A stretch of 64,000 nt of DNA from Pseudonocardia sp. EC080619-01 (GCF_001420995.1 NZ_CP012184.1:2154501-2218500), one strand, 5' to 3'. Positions 16,670 to 25,016 are shown, counted from the stretch's first letter. A program made the numbers and translations. The notes: generated from the sequence alone by a model not told the origin.

Positions 16670-17179
16670 TCAGTCCTGCGGGTCCGGGCCGAAGTCGTCG
16701 GGGGTGGCGGTGTCGAGGAACCGCCGGAGCTCCTCCTCGATCTCCGCGTCCGCGCCGGCGCGCCCGGCACCCTCGATGGTGACGGTCTCGGCCGCGACCC
16801 CCGCCGCCACGAGGATGTCCTCGTCGACCTGGATGCCGGCACCCGCCCACAGGGCGAGCACGACGGCGTCGCTGGTCCGGGAGTCGACGGTCGTGCCGTC
16901 GTCGAGCATCAGCTCGGCGTGGAAGATCCCCTCGGCGAGCGTGTGCACGCGTACCTGCACCAGCTGCCGTCCGAAGGTCGTCAGCAGCTCACCGATCAGC
17001 CGATGGGTGTCGGGACGGACACCGTGCACCCGTTCCAGCGCCACGACCAGCGCGGTCGCCTCCGGCCCGCCCACCGACACCGGGACGACGCGACCCGCCC
17101 CGCCGATCTCCTCCAGCAGCAGGACCGGGGTGTCCGGCCCGACGTCGATGCCCACCGCACGAACCCGTACCTGCGCCAT
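16670..17179 (-). CDS. Bifunctional nuclease family protein (BFN, DUF151)
   Basis: 169 residues. DUF151 landmarks are present: VPVSVGGPEATALVVALERV, RPDTHRLIGELLTTFGRQLVQVRVHTLAEGIFHAELML and SRTSDAVVLAL. Plant and actinobacterial members have been reported with DNase/RNase activity in stress or defence. The C-terminus ends in an acidic helix. The ATG preceding AQVRVRAVGID was chosen; an upstream codon would add 18 poorly conserved residues. Convergent with the STAS/three-helix pair. Confidence 0.88.
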   Translation of the reverse strand: MAQVRVRAVGIDVGPDTPVLLLEEIGGAGRVVPVSVGGPEATALVVALERVHGVRPDTHRLIGELLTTFGRQLVQVRVHTLAEGIFHAELMLDDGTTVDSRTSDAVVLALWAGAGIQVDEDILVAAGVAAETVTIEGAGRAGADAEIEEELRRFLDTATPDDFGPDPQD

Positions 17180-17347
17180 GACCGCTCCCGTCCTCGGCGT
17201 CGGCACACCTACCCGGACCGGTCGTCCCCGCACACCGACCGCTCCGTGGGAGGAGGAGCTGTGAACGTACTCGCCGATCCCGGTCCGGACGAGGCCCCGA
17301 CCCCCATACCGACGAGACGACCGCCTGCCGGTGGGCCGTCCGGACGC

Positions 17348-18211
17348 CTACCCGTCGGCGTCGGCCGCACCCGGGTCGAGACCGAGATGACGCAGGTACC
17401 GCCGCGCCGAGCGGACGACGGCGTCGTGCGCGTCGCCCTGGACGACGTGTCCCCACCAGGCGCCGTAGAGCGCGCCGTAGCGGAGCCGTCCGAGCTCGGC
17501 GACGGCCCGGCGGACCGTGTCCGGATGCTCCGGGATCAGGTTCGGGTAGCTGTACATGAAACCGACCCAGCGCCGGTCCGGGACGACGGTCACGATGTCG
17601 CCGGCGCAGACCGCACCGCGCCCGTCGGTGCCGTCGGCCCAGTGCAGTACTGATCCCCCGGCGAAGTGCACGCCCAGGTGCACCAGGGTGCGGCCGGGCA
17701 GGATCTCGCGTCCGGCGCCGTCCCACGCCTCGACGTCGACACCGCGCGGGACCCAGTCGAGGTCCGCGGCGTGCACGTACACGGGCACGTCCCCGAACTC
17801 GCTGCTCCAGGCAGCGACCGTCGAGTAGTAGTGCGGGTGCGAGACGGCGATCGCGTCGACGCCGCCCAGCTCGTGCACCCGTTGCACCGTCGCGTCGTCG
17901 AGCAGGGCGGTGCAGTCCCACAGGACGTTGCCGCCGGGCCCGGGCACCAGCAGTGCCCGCTGCCCGATCCCGACGGACGGCGTCGTGCCGACCCCCCACA
18001 GGCCCGGGACCTCCTCGCGGACCTCGCCGCGGACGCCCTCGGCGTGCAGGCCGGCGGGCGTCGTCCAGTGCTGGCCGGACCAGTCGACGTACTCGCGCTC
18101 GTCCTCGCAGACGGGGCACGGGCCGGACCCGGCCCCGAGCGGGTACTGGACGCCGCACCGGCGGCAGAGCGGTCCGTCCTGCAGGTGCATCGGGCCTCCG
18201 ATCGTCGCCAC
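17348..18211 (-). CDS. MBL-fold hydrolase-like protein with N-terminal zinc ribbon
   Basis: 287 residues. A rubredoxin-like zinc ribbon precedes the fold (Cys16-x2-Cys19 and Cys32-x2-Cys35, CRRC/CPVC). The metallo-beta-lactamase core follows, but the first metal motif is SHPHYYST instead of HxHxDH, so Asp and the fourth ligand are lost. Later metal-type residues remain in VHLGVHFAGGS and CAGDIVTVV. A related conserved group carries HPHYY, so this is a real subfamily, perhaps with one metal or other chemistry. The start may be the internal Met eight codons on. Confidence 0.8.
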   Translation of the reverse strand: MATIGGPMHLQDGPLCRRCGVQYPLGAGSGPCPVCEDEREYVDWSGQHWTTPAGLHAEGVRGEVREEVPGLWGVGTTPSVGIGQRALLVPGPGGNVLWDCTALLDDATVQRVHELGGVDAIAVSHPHYYSTVAAWSSEFGDVPVYVHAADLDWVPRGVDVEAWDGAGREILPGRTLVHLGVHFAGGSVLHWADGTDGRGAVCAGDIVTVVPDRRWVGFMYSYPNLIPEHPDTVRRAVAELGRLRYGALYGAWWGHVVQGDAHDAVVRSARRYLRHLGLDPGAADADG

Positions 18212-18256
18212 CCGTCCGGCTCCCCGGGGTCCGCCGTGGGGAAACGTCCTGTCCGA

Positions 18257-19624
18257 TCAGCGCCGCGCGACCAGCACCCAGTCCTCGTCCGACGGCGGCG
18301 CGAACTCCCCGCCGGATCGCGGCGCGTCCCGGTACTCCCCGGTCCTCGGGTCGAACCACTGCGCCCGGGCCGTCCCGTCGAGGGCCCCGGGCCGGAGCGC
18401 GACCGACCGGCCCGACGGGGTGTAGACCAGCAGGTAGGACCCGTCGGCGGCGCGGTTGGCCACGATCCGGTCGGCCCCCGATCCGGTGTCCGACGCGAGC
18501 ACCGACGGCGCCGGCTCCCCCTGCGTGAACGGCAGCGACGTCATCAGGTCGCGCAGGTGCACCATCTGCCGCCCGGCCGGGAGCTCGAGTGCGTCGGTCC
18601 AGCTCCCGCGCGCACCGAGCTCGCCGCTGCCGCCGTCGCTGAACTGCCAGACCGCGTGCGCGCCGTAGGTGTGGCCTGCGGCGCCGCCGAGCACGGCCCA
18701 GTACGCGTCGCGGCGCACGTCCTGAGCGGTCGAGAAGCCCTGGTCCGGCTCCCAGCAGTACGGGTGGTCCTCGTAGATCGGCTCGCCGTCGACGAACGGC
18801 CGGGCAGGGGTGGCGGCGTAGGTGGACCCGACCAGCTCCCGCCGGACGTCGTAGCGCAGGCAGTGCCCGCCCTGGATCATGTGGAAGTCCAGCCAGGGGG
18901 CACCGGCGAACCACTGGGCGGAGCTCTGGTCGCCCTGCGGGTGGTACGTCGTCAGCTGGGTCCCACCGCCGGCGTCGAGGCCCTCCGCGAGCGCGGCCCA
19001 GAGCTCCTCCTCGCCGTCGGCGGGATGGTCCCCGCCGAGGGTCCAGGTCACGTTGTCCCGGTCCCCGTAGCGCTCGCCGATGAACCGGCCGTAGGCACCG
19101 GCGTTGCCCTCGTCGACCACCGAGCCGGTCTGGTCGTCGCCCCACACCGGGTGGATCGCGAGGTACAGGCCGCGCTCGGCGGCGGCGTCGATCACGGCGT
19201 CGACGCGGTCCCAGAACTCGTCGTGCTCACCGACGCTGCTCACGTCGCCGTTCACCGGCCTCGTCGCCCCGGCCTGCGGGAAGATCGCCACGGTCTGGAT
19301 CACCGTGTAGCCCTGGGCGGCGCGGGTGTCGAGGTAACGGAGGGTCTCCTCCCGGTCCGCCTTCCCGAGCAGCGCCCACGCGGTGTCGCCCAGCCAGAAG
19401 AACGGCCGGCCGCCCGCGGAGAACCACCGGCCGTCGGTCTCCAGCCGCGGCGTCCCGGCGTCCGCGGCCGGGACGGGCGGTGGCCCGGCCGGCCCCTCGG
19501 ACCGGTCCGGGCCGCGTGACGGCAGCGACGAGGTGACCCCGGCGGCGGCGAGCACACCGACCGACAGCGCGACACCGAGCGCCACCGAAGTCCGCCGGGT
19601 GCGGCTCGGTGTCGGGCGTGGCAT
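18257..19624 (-). CDS. Secreted DUF4038 glycoside-hydrolase-like protein
   Basis: 455 residues. The N-terminus has Arg residues then a hydrophobic signal or anchor (VALGVALSVGVLAAAGV, about 13-30). The TIM-barrel DUF4038 domain follows (about 70-360), starting GRWFSAGGRPFFWLGDTAWALL and containing LYLAIHPVWGDD and the acid-rich WTLGGDHPADGEEE. A C-terminal beta-sandwich (about 370-455, LVYTPSGRSVALRPGAL and ARWFDPRTG-like) resembles the collagen-binding-type cap seen after DUF4038. GH140 apiosidase-like enzymes share this plan. It probably trims plant or microbial polysaccharide. Confidence 0.85.
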   Translation of the reverse strand: MPRPTPSRTRRTSVALGVALSVGVLAAAGVTSSLPSRGPDRSEGPAGPPPVPAADAGTPRLETDGRWFSAGGRPFFWLGDTAWALLGKADREETLRYLDTRAAQGYTVIQTVAIFPQAGATRPVNGDVSSVGEHDEFWDRVDAVIDAAAERGLYLAIHPVWGDDQTGSVVDEGNAGAYGRFIGERYGDRDNVTWTLGGDHPADGEEELWAALAEGLDAGGGTQLTTYHPQGDQSSAQWFAGAPWLDFHMIQGGHCLRYDVRRELVGSTYAATPARPFVDGEPIYEDHPYCWEPDQGFSTAQDVRRDAYWAVLGGAAGHTYGAHAVWQFSDGGSGELGARGSWTDALELPAGRQMVHLRDLMTSLPFTQGEPAPSVLASDTGSGADRIVANRAADGSYLLVYTPSGRSVALRPGALDGTARAQWFDPRTGEYRDAPRSGGEFAPPSDEDWVLVARR

Positions 19625-19779
19625 GGGGCCTCCGGACCGCAGCGGGACCCGCAGGTCCGTCGATGATCGACCGCGAACCTACCGGCGGAGGGGGCGGTTC
19701 CACCGGAACGACCCGTCGACGGCCGAGTGATGTCTCCGTGCAACGCCGACCCCGTAGGCTGCGCCACCGTGATGACCCG

Positions 19780-20733
19780 ATGAGCGGCCTGTTCGCCCTG
19801 CTCGACGACGTGGCGGCACTGGTGCGGCTGACCGCGTCGTCCCTCGACGACGTCGCCGGAGCGGCCGGGCGGGCCGGGGCGAAGGCGGCCGGCGTGGTCG
19901 TCGACGACGCCGCCGTGACCCCGCGCTACGTCCAGGGCCTCGAGCCGGAGCGGGAGCTGTCGATCATCCGGCGGATCGCCACCGGCTCGCTGCGCAACAA
20001 GCTGCTGGTCATCCTGCCGGTGGCGCTGCTGCTGAGCCAGTTCGCGCCGTGGCTGCTCACCCCGATCCTCATGCTCGGCGGCACCTACCTCTGCTACGAG
20101 GGCGCCGAGAAGATCTGGGAGAAGCTCGCCGGGCACACCCCGACCGCCGAGACCCAGGACGAGCAGGCCGCCGCCGATCCCGACGCGCACGAGAAGAAGG
20201 TCGTCTCCGGTGCGGTGCGGACCGACTTCATCCTCTCCGCCGAGATCATGGTCATCGCGCTGAACGAGGTGGCGTCCGAGGGATTCGTCGCCCGCGCCGT
20301 GATCCTGGCCGTGGTGGCCGTCGCGATCACCGCGCTCGTCTACGGCGTGGTGGCGCTGATCGTGAAGATGGACGACGCCGGGCTGGCACTGGCCGCGCGC
20401 GGCTCCGGGGCGGTGGCCGCGTTCGGCCGCGGGCTGGTGCGGGCGATGCCGGTCGTGCTCACGGTGCTGTCGGTCGTCGGCGTCGCCGCGATGCTCTGGG
20501 TCGGCGGGCACATCCTGCTGGTGGGCACCGACGAGCTCGGTTTCCACCCGCTGTACGGATTCGTCCACCATCTGGAGCTGCTGGTGCACGACGCGACCGG
20601 CGCGCTCGGCGGGTTCCTCGGCTGGCTCACGAACACCGTCGGCTCGGCGATCCTCGGGATCGTCGTGGGCGCGATCGTCGTCGCGGTGCTGCACCTGGTC
20701 CCCTGGCCCCGGCGGGCGTCGGCCGCGCACTGA
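19780..20733 (+). CDS. DUF808 (YedI-like) integral membrane protein
   Basis: 317 residues, like E. coli YedI (about 305). It begins with the family hallmark SGLFALLDDVAALVRLTASSLDDVAGAAGRAGAKAAGVVVDDAAVTPRYV. About seven hydrophobic helices follow, plus the conserved TYLCYEGAEKIWEKL and VRTDFILSAEIMVIALNEV. Function is unknown in the family. The start was placed at the ATG of this motif, since upstream in-frame codons lack conservation. A 20-bp tandem repeat follows the stop. Confidence 0.92.
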   Translation: MSGLFALLDDVAALVRLTASSLDDVAGAAGRAGAKAAGVVVDDAAVTPRYVQGLEPERELSIIRRIATGSLRNKLLVILPVALLLSQFAPWLLTPILMLGGTYLCYEGAEKIWEKLAGHTPTAETQDEQAAADPDAHEKKVVSGAVRTDFILSAEIMVIALNEVASEGFVARAVILAVVAVAITALVYGVVALIVKMDDAGLALAARGSGAVAAFGRGLVRAMPVVLTVLSVVGVAAMLWVGGHILLVGTDELGFHPLYGFVHHLELLVHDATGALGGFLGWLTNTVGSAILGIVVGAIVVAVLHLVPWPRRASAAH

Positions 20734-20750
20734 CCGGCGTCCCTCGGCCA

Positions 20751-20852
20751 CGCACCCCGTTGCCGTGCCGCGCACCCCGTTGCGGTGCCGCGCACCCCGT
20801 TGCGGTGCCGCGCACCCCGCGCAGCGGGTGCGCCACGCCGTGACGGGGTGCG
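20751..20852. repeat. 20-bp tandem repeats (CGCACCCCG) with inverted copy, left flank of RiPP operon
   Basis: Units of exactly 20 bases starting CGCACCCCGTTGC begin at 20751, 20771 and 20791, with a diverged fourth at 20811. Then come an inverted GCGGGTGCG and TGACGGGGTGCG. The inverted part can form a hairpin with the fourth unit, suiting a terminator between the convergent DUF808 and methyltransferase genes. The same core recurs at 23514-23652. Confidence 0.9.
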
Positions 20853-20859
20853 TCGCCGA

Positions 20860-21999
20860 TCAGATGTCGCCGACCTCGGCGGGCAGCTCGTCGGTCGGGC
20901 GGTCCAGCCAGAACCGGTGCGTCCCCACGGAGTCGACGGTGACGCCGAACCGTTCGGTACCCGGCGAGCCGAGCTGCCGCCAGATCCGGGCGACCGCCTC
21001 GATCCGGTCCCACGGACGTCGCGGGCCGCCCTGGGTGACCGCGCTCCCGTCGAGCCGGGCCCACGAACCGGCGCCGTCGGAGATCGGTTGCCCCGGTACC
21101 GGCGGGACCTCCAGCTCGGGGCAGGCGATCCCGATCAGCGTCCGCAGCCCCGGGGCGTCGAGATCGCGGGGATCGACGACGCTCTCCCGGGGGCCGGTGC
21201 GTTCCCCGGCCCGGATGTCCGGAGTGGTGCGCGCCGGGTCGAGGAGCGGGTGGTCGACGGTCGGGCGCATCCACATGAACAGCCCGGGGCGGCCGACGAG
21301 GTGCCCGGCGACGTGGTCGTGGTCGAGCCTGTCGAGCGCCACCAGGCTGCTGCTGGACTCGCTGCGCAGGTCGGCGACGATCCGGCCACCGGCGGCGAGC
21401 TGGGACACCCACGCGCCCGGCACCCTGGAGACTCCGCAGGTGGCGATGATCCGGTCGTAGGGCGCCCCCTCCGGCGCCCCGTCGCCACCGTCCCCGGTGA
21501 CGACGGTCGGGTGCATGCCGAGCGCGGCGAGACGTTCGCGCGCCGTCTCCGCGAGATCGGGCTGCAGCTCGACGGTGGTGACACGGGCCGCGCCGACGAC
21601 CGACGACAGCAGGGCCGCGTTCCAGCCGGTGCCGGTGCCGATCTCCAGCACCCGGTCCCCCTCGGTGACGTCGAGCAGCTCGAGCATGCGGACCATCAAC
21701 GACGGCAGCGTGGACGACGACGACGGGATCGGGTGCCCGTCCAGCACCGTCGGTGACGACCGGAGCTCGGTGACCAGGGACCGGTCCGCGTGGACCGCGT
21801 CGGCCCACCGCTCGGGGTCGGTGGTGGGGTCCACGCGCTCCCAACCGCTCCCGTCGGTGGTCTGCTCGAAGAACTCGGGTACGAACACGTGGCGGGGCAC
21901 GGTGCGCAGCGCCTCCGCCCACCGCGGGTCGGTCGACGCCCCGTCCTCGGCGAGCGTCCCGGCGAGCCGTTCCGCACGGATCCTCCAGCCGGGTGTCAC
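20860..21999 (-). CDS. tgmC: Graspetide-tailoring PIMT-type O-methyltransferase
   Basis: 379 residues. A class I SAM fold of the protein-L-isoaspartate methyltransferase family is clear: VPRHVFVPEFF, RVLEIGTGTGWNAALLS, VTTVELQPDLAETARERL, VTGDGGDGAPEGAPYDRIIATCGVSRVPGAWVSQLAAGG. A C-terminal extension of about 150 residues is typical of ATP-grasp-peptide maturase methyltransferases rather than housekeeping PIMT. Known homologues in fuscimiditide and amycolimiditide pathways methylate an Asp that cyclises to aspartimide. Its start overlaps the ligase stop as GTGA. Third gene of the operon. Confidence 0.92.
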   Translation of the reverse strand: MTPGWRIRAERLAGTLAEDGASTDPRWAEALRTVPRHVFVPEFFEQTTDGSGWERVDPTTDPERWADAVHADRSLVTELRSSPTVLDGHPIPSSSSTLPSLMVRMLELLDVTEGDRVLEIGTGTGWNAALLSSVVGAARVTTVELQPDLAETARERLAALGMHPTVVTGDGGDGAPEGAPYDRIIATCGVSRVPGAWVSQLAAGGRIVADLRSESSSSLVALDRLDHDHVAGHLVGRPGLFMWMRPTVDHPLLDPARTTPDIRAGERTGPRESVVDPRDLDAPGLRTLIGIACPELEVPPVPGQPISDGAGSWARLDGSAVTQGGPRRPWDRIEAVARIWRQLGSPGTERFGVTVDSVGTHRFWLDRPTDELPAEVGDI

Positions 22000-22955
22000 C
22001 GCGCGTCCGCTTCCCGAGCCAGCTGGTCGGCGAGTGCTCGCGAGATGGGAGCTCCGGTCTCGTGCTCGATCCAGCCGTACTGGCCGCAGGTGTTCGCCTC
22101 CAGGAACACCCAGGTGCCGTCCGGTCGGACGACGAAGTCGAACGCGGCGAACACGAGCCCGAACCCCTTCAGATAGCGCTGCACTCCGGCCCGGACGGCG
22201 TCCGGTGTCTCCGCGACCTCGTAGGACAGGGCGGTCGGGTCGGAGCGCCAGTCGATGTGGGTCGAGGCGCTGCCGGCCCGGATCCGGGCGGCGAACAACT
22301 CGTCGCCGACCGCGGTGAGCCGGACCTCGTGGTCCTTGTCGATCCAGCGCTGCAGGAAGTGCGGGCCGATTTCGATGCCGGACAGGTCGCGGACGTCCTC
22401 GGTGGTGAGGAGGTGGGTGTGTCCGATCGAAGTGTCGGTCCCGTCGATCAGCATGATCGAGCCGAGCGGCTTGATCACCGTCGGCGCAGCGGTGGCGAAC
22501 GAGCGAGCCGATTCCGGGCTCGAAGTGATCAGCGACTCGGGGGTCTCCAGACCACAGTGGTCGGCCATCCGCAGCTGGCGAGGTTTGTAGTCGGCGTCGG
22601 CCTGCACCGCCGGGTGGTTGACCCAGTGCACCGGCAGGTCCGAGAGGACCCCGCCGAGGGCCAGGCGGGTCTCCAGATCCGCGTGGCGCCGCTCGGCGGG
22701 GTTCATCCCGGCGGGCCACCGGCAGCGACGGGTGGACCGGTTCCAGATCGCCCGGATCTCGGTCAGGTCCACCGTGCGCTGCCCGCTGTGCAGGGTTCCG
22801 GACCACCGGCCGGAGGTGAACATCGCATCGATACCGACGTCGTGAGGCACGTCCGCGGTGTCGCACCGGACGACCGGAACGCCGCGCTCGGTGAGCATCA
22901 GCAGGACCCGATCGACGGCGATGTCGTCCTTCGCCGCGAGGATCAGGACCGTCAT
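21996..22955 (-). CDS. tgmB: Graspetide ATP-grasp ligase (MvdD/TgmB family)
   Basis: 319 residues. An N-terminal pre-grasp domain (TVLILAAKDDIAVDRVLLML, VDLTEIRAIWNRS) is followed by the ATP-grasp core: TVIKPLGS, HFLQRWIDKDHEVRLTAVGDEL and the metal-binding strand FVVRPDGTWVFLEANTCGQYGWIE. This matches RiPP maturases that activate acidic side chains with ATP and join them to Ser/Thr (esters) or Lys (amides). The start overlaps the precursor stop (TGATG) and the stop overlaps the methyltransferase start, so all three proteins are coupled. The leader-binding surface cannot be judged from sequence alone. Confidence 0.94.
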   Translation of the reverse strand: MTVLILAAKDDIAVDRVLLMLTERGVPVVRCDTADVPHDVGIDAMFTSGRWSGTLHSGQRTVDLTEIRAIWNRSTRRCRWPAGMNPAERRHADLETRLALGGVLSDLPVHWVNHPAVQADADYKPRQLRMADHCGLETPESLITSSPESARSFATAAPTVIKPLGSIMLIDGTDTSIGHTHLLTTEDVRDLSGIEIGPHFLQRWIDKDHEVRLTAVGDELFAARIRAGSASTHIDWRSDPTALSYEVAETPDAVRAGVQRYLKGFGLVFAAFDFVVRPDGTWVFLEANTCGQYGWIEHETGAPISRALADQLAREADAR

Positions 22956-23266
22956 CAGTTGCTGTCCGGGTCCTGATCCATCTTGGTCTCCTCGTTGCCG
23001 TCCATGTTGCCGGTGGAGGTCTGGCTCCACGACGCATCCGGCCCCTCGACGACCGGGCGGCCACCGACGTCGACGGTGACCTGCTGGTCCTCGCTGTAGC
23101 CGAACGCCGGCTCCGCGCACGGCGCCGGCTGCGGGGTGAAGAACCTCAGGCCGAAGGGACGGAGAGCGTCGGCCGATCCGTCAGCGACCTCCTCCGCCAC
23201 CGCGGCGGAGCGGCCACGGCCGCGGGTCAGGGGGAAACGGGATCCGACAGGACACAGAACGGTCAT
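22955..23266 (-). CDS. tgmA: Graspetide precursor peptide, ATP-grasp-modified RiPP
   Basis: 103 residues. The leader carries LRPFGLRFF (residues 36-43), a motif seen in ATP-grasp-targeted precursors, then a hinge with GYSEDQQVTVDVGGRPV. The last 25 residues look like the core: donors Ser79, Ser81, Thr83, Ser84, Thr85 on one side of Asp89-Gly90 and acids Glu92, Glu93, Asp97, Asp99, Asp101 on the other. That is the order needed for a stem-loop of side-chain esters with an aspartimide at the Asp-Gly turn. A GGAGAG ribosome site sits before the ATG. A single cysteine occurs in the leader (Cys50), plus Cys5. Confidence 0.9.
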   Translation of the reverse strand: MTVLCPVGSRFPLTRGRGRSAAVAEEVADGSADALRPFGLRFFTPQPAPCAEPAFGYSEDQQVTVDVGGRPVVEGPDASWSQTSTGNMDGNEETKMDQDPDSN

Positions 23267-23513
23267 GGCGCTCTCTCCGTGGCGATCGACATTGTTGCCG
23301 GTGTGATGAACGACGACATTCACCGGAGTGGCTCGACTGCCCCACGATAGACCGCACGAACCACCTCTCAGCAGCATGAACGGCGAGAGCCCGCCGATCG
23401 ACTGATAATCGCGACAGATTTATTTTCGCCGATATCCGGCAGATCCGTTTCAGGAGAAAGCGACACACAGAATCCGCCGCCTCGATCACTCACCAGTCCG
23501 ACGACCCCCTCCA
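23267..23513 (-). promoter_or_regulatory. Leader/promoter region of the graspetide operon
   Basis: About 250 bases without a gene upstream of the precursor. An A/T-rich block at about 23400-23430 (ATAATC, TTTATTTTCG) is exceptional for this genome and is the likeliest promoter or regulator site. Closer to the gene, CCGGTG (23298) and CACCGG (23321) form a six-base inverted repeat with a 17-base loop. No riboswitch class is recognised. Confidence 0.4.
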
Positions 23514-23652
23514 CGCACCCCGTCACCGGCCCGCGCACCCGCTGCGACGGGTGCGCCGGTCGGCGACGGGGTGCGTCACGCGGCGACGGGGTGCGCCGCG
23601 GTGACGGGTGCGGGGCGGTGACGGGTGCGGCGGGCGGTGACGGGGTGCGGCG
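23514..23652. repeat. Degenerate GACGGGGTGCG repeat cluster, right flank of RiPP operon
   Basis: At least seven copies of CGCACCCCGTC or its complement GACGGG(G)TGCG occur in 139 bases, first two in one orientation and the rest inverted. Spacing is 18-22 bases and each copy is followed by a short C/G-rich tail. The core is the same as at 20751-20852. The cluster also lies just beyond the stop of the MFS gene and may end its transcript. Confidence 0.85.
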
Positions 23653-23669
23653 GGGCGGGCGGGGCGGGA

Positions 23670-25016
23670 TCACCGGCCGATCGGACGCACCTCGGCGGCC
23701 TGCGCCGCGGCCGCCTTCCGCAGCCCGGCCTTGTACGGATCCGGCGACAGGAACGCCGCGACGATCGTGATCAGCACCATCGCCGACATGTAGATCGCGA
23801 TGGCGTCGAAACCACCGGTGGCGTCGAGCAGCGCCGTCGCGATCACCGGGGCGAGTCCCCCGGCGAACACGCTCGCACCCTGGGCCCCGATCGACGCGCC
23901 GCTGTAGCGCACCTCCGGCTCGAACAGCTCCGAGAAGTAGGCGGGCTGCGGCGCGTAGACGGCCGAGTTGCCGACGTTGACCGCCACCACGGTGGCCAGC
24001 ACGATCAGCGGCAGCGACCGGGTGTCGAGGGCCCAGAAGTACGGCCAGCTCATCCCGAGCAGCACGAACGAACCCCACAGCACGGTGCGCCGCCGCCCCC
24101 AGCGGTCGCACGCCCAACCGTAGAACGGGATGCTGACCAGCCCGATCGCCGACGAGACGATCACGGCGACCAACAGGTCGCCGCGTGCCATCCCGAGCAC
24201 CACCGTGCCGTAGGTCAGCACGAACGTGGTGTGGATGTAGAAGGTGCTGTTCTCGGCGAACCGCAGGCCGGCCGCGCGGAGCACGTTCCCCGGCTGCCGG
24301 CGCAGCACCGCGAGCACCGGCTGCCGCTCGATCTTCCCGGCTGCCCGGGCCTGCTCGAACACCGGCGACTCGGCGACCTTGAGCCGGATCGCGATCCCGA
24401 GGGCGACGAGCACGATCGACGCGAGGAACGGGACCCGCCAGCCCCAGGCGAGGAACGCCTCCTCCGACATCGTCGCGGACATGACCAGCAGCGCCAGGTT
24501 CGCCGTGAGCATGCCGGCGGGCACACCCGTCTGCGGGAAGCTGCCGAAGAACCCGCGCCGGTGCGGTGGCGCGTACTCGACGGCCATCACCGCGGCCGCG
24601 CCCCACTCGCCGCCGAGCCCGATGCCCTGCACGATCCGCAGCAGGACGAGCAGGATCGGCGCGGCGACGCCGATCGTCGCGTAGGTCGGCATCAGCCCGA
24701 CGAGGAACGTGCCCCCGCCCATCAGCACGACCGACAGCACCAGCATCGACTTGCGGCCGATCCGGTCGCCGAAGTGCGCGAAGATCACCCCGCCGAAGGG
24801 CCGCGCGACGAAGCCGACGCCGAAGGTGGACAGCGCGAGCAGGGTGCCGGTGAGCGGGTTGGCGGTCGGGAAGAAGAGCTTGCCGAACACGAGCGCGGCG
24901 GCCGCGCCGTAGACGAAGAAGTCGAACCACTCGATCGACGTGCCGATCAGGGTCGCCAGGGCGACCCGGCGGGTCTCCCGGGGCGTCGGCGTCGTCGTCG
25001 GGGACGGATGCGTCAT
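23670..25016 (-). CDS. MFS transporter, metabolite:H+ symporter (MHS) family
   Basis: 448 residues with 12 hydrophobic segments. MHS landmarks: LATLIGTSIEWFDFFVYGAAAALVFGKLFF at the start, loop 2-3 HFGDRIGRKSMLVLSV and RIVQGIGLGGEWGAAAVMAVEY. Members import dicarboxylates, citrate, shikimate, proline and similar compounds with protons. The ATG after GGGAGGG was chosen. It is divergent from ligI across a region with a perfect ATTGTTAACAAT palindrome, so it should import the substrate of the pathway encoded there, perhaps a pyrone or aromatic di/tricarboxylate. Confidence 0.92.
   Translation of the reverse strand: MTHPSPTTTPTPRETRRVALATLIGTSIEWFDFFVYGAAAALVFGKLFFPTANPLTGTLLALSTFGVGFVARPFGGVIFAHFGDRIGRKSMLVLSVVLMGGGTFLVGLMPTYATIGVAAPILLVLLRIVQGIGLGGEWGAAAVMAVEYAPPHRRGFFGSFPQTGVPAGMLTANLALLVMSATMSEEAFLAWGWRVPFLASIVLVALGIAIRLKVAESPVFEQARAAGKIERQPVLAVLRRQPGNVLRAAGLRFAENSTFYIHTTFVLTYGTVVLGMARGDLLVAVIVSSAIGLVSIPFYGWACDRWGRRRTVLWGSFVLLGMSWPYFWALDTRSLPLIVLATVVAVNVGNSAVYAPQPAYFSELFEPEVRYSGASIGAQGASVFAGGLAPVIATALLDATGGFDAIAIYMSAMVLITIVAAFLSPDPYKAGLRKAAAAQAAEVRPIGR

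Noticed and set aside
17263..17653. Short plus-strand frame with a strong GGGAGGAGGAG ribosome-like site
   Set aside because: The purine run is attractive, but the product has no motif, is Pro/Arg-rich and would run antisense into the metallo-hydrolase-like gene.
20751..20852. CRISPR array
   Set aside because: Repeats are contiguous 20-base units with no unique spacers and there is no cas gene nearby.
23298..23326. Riboswitch in the graspetide leader
   Set aside because: Only a six-base inverted repeat is seen, with no conserved core of a known class; left as a general regulatory region.
23670..25016. MFS gene as exporter of the graspetide
   Set aside because: Its MHS-type motifs mark a proton symporter for organic acids, and its shared promoter region with ligI assigns it to the lig regulon.
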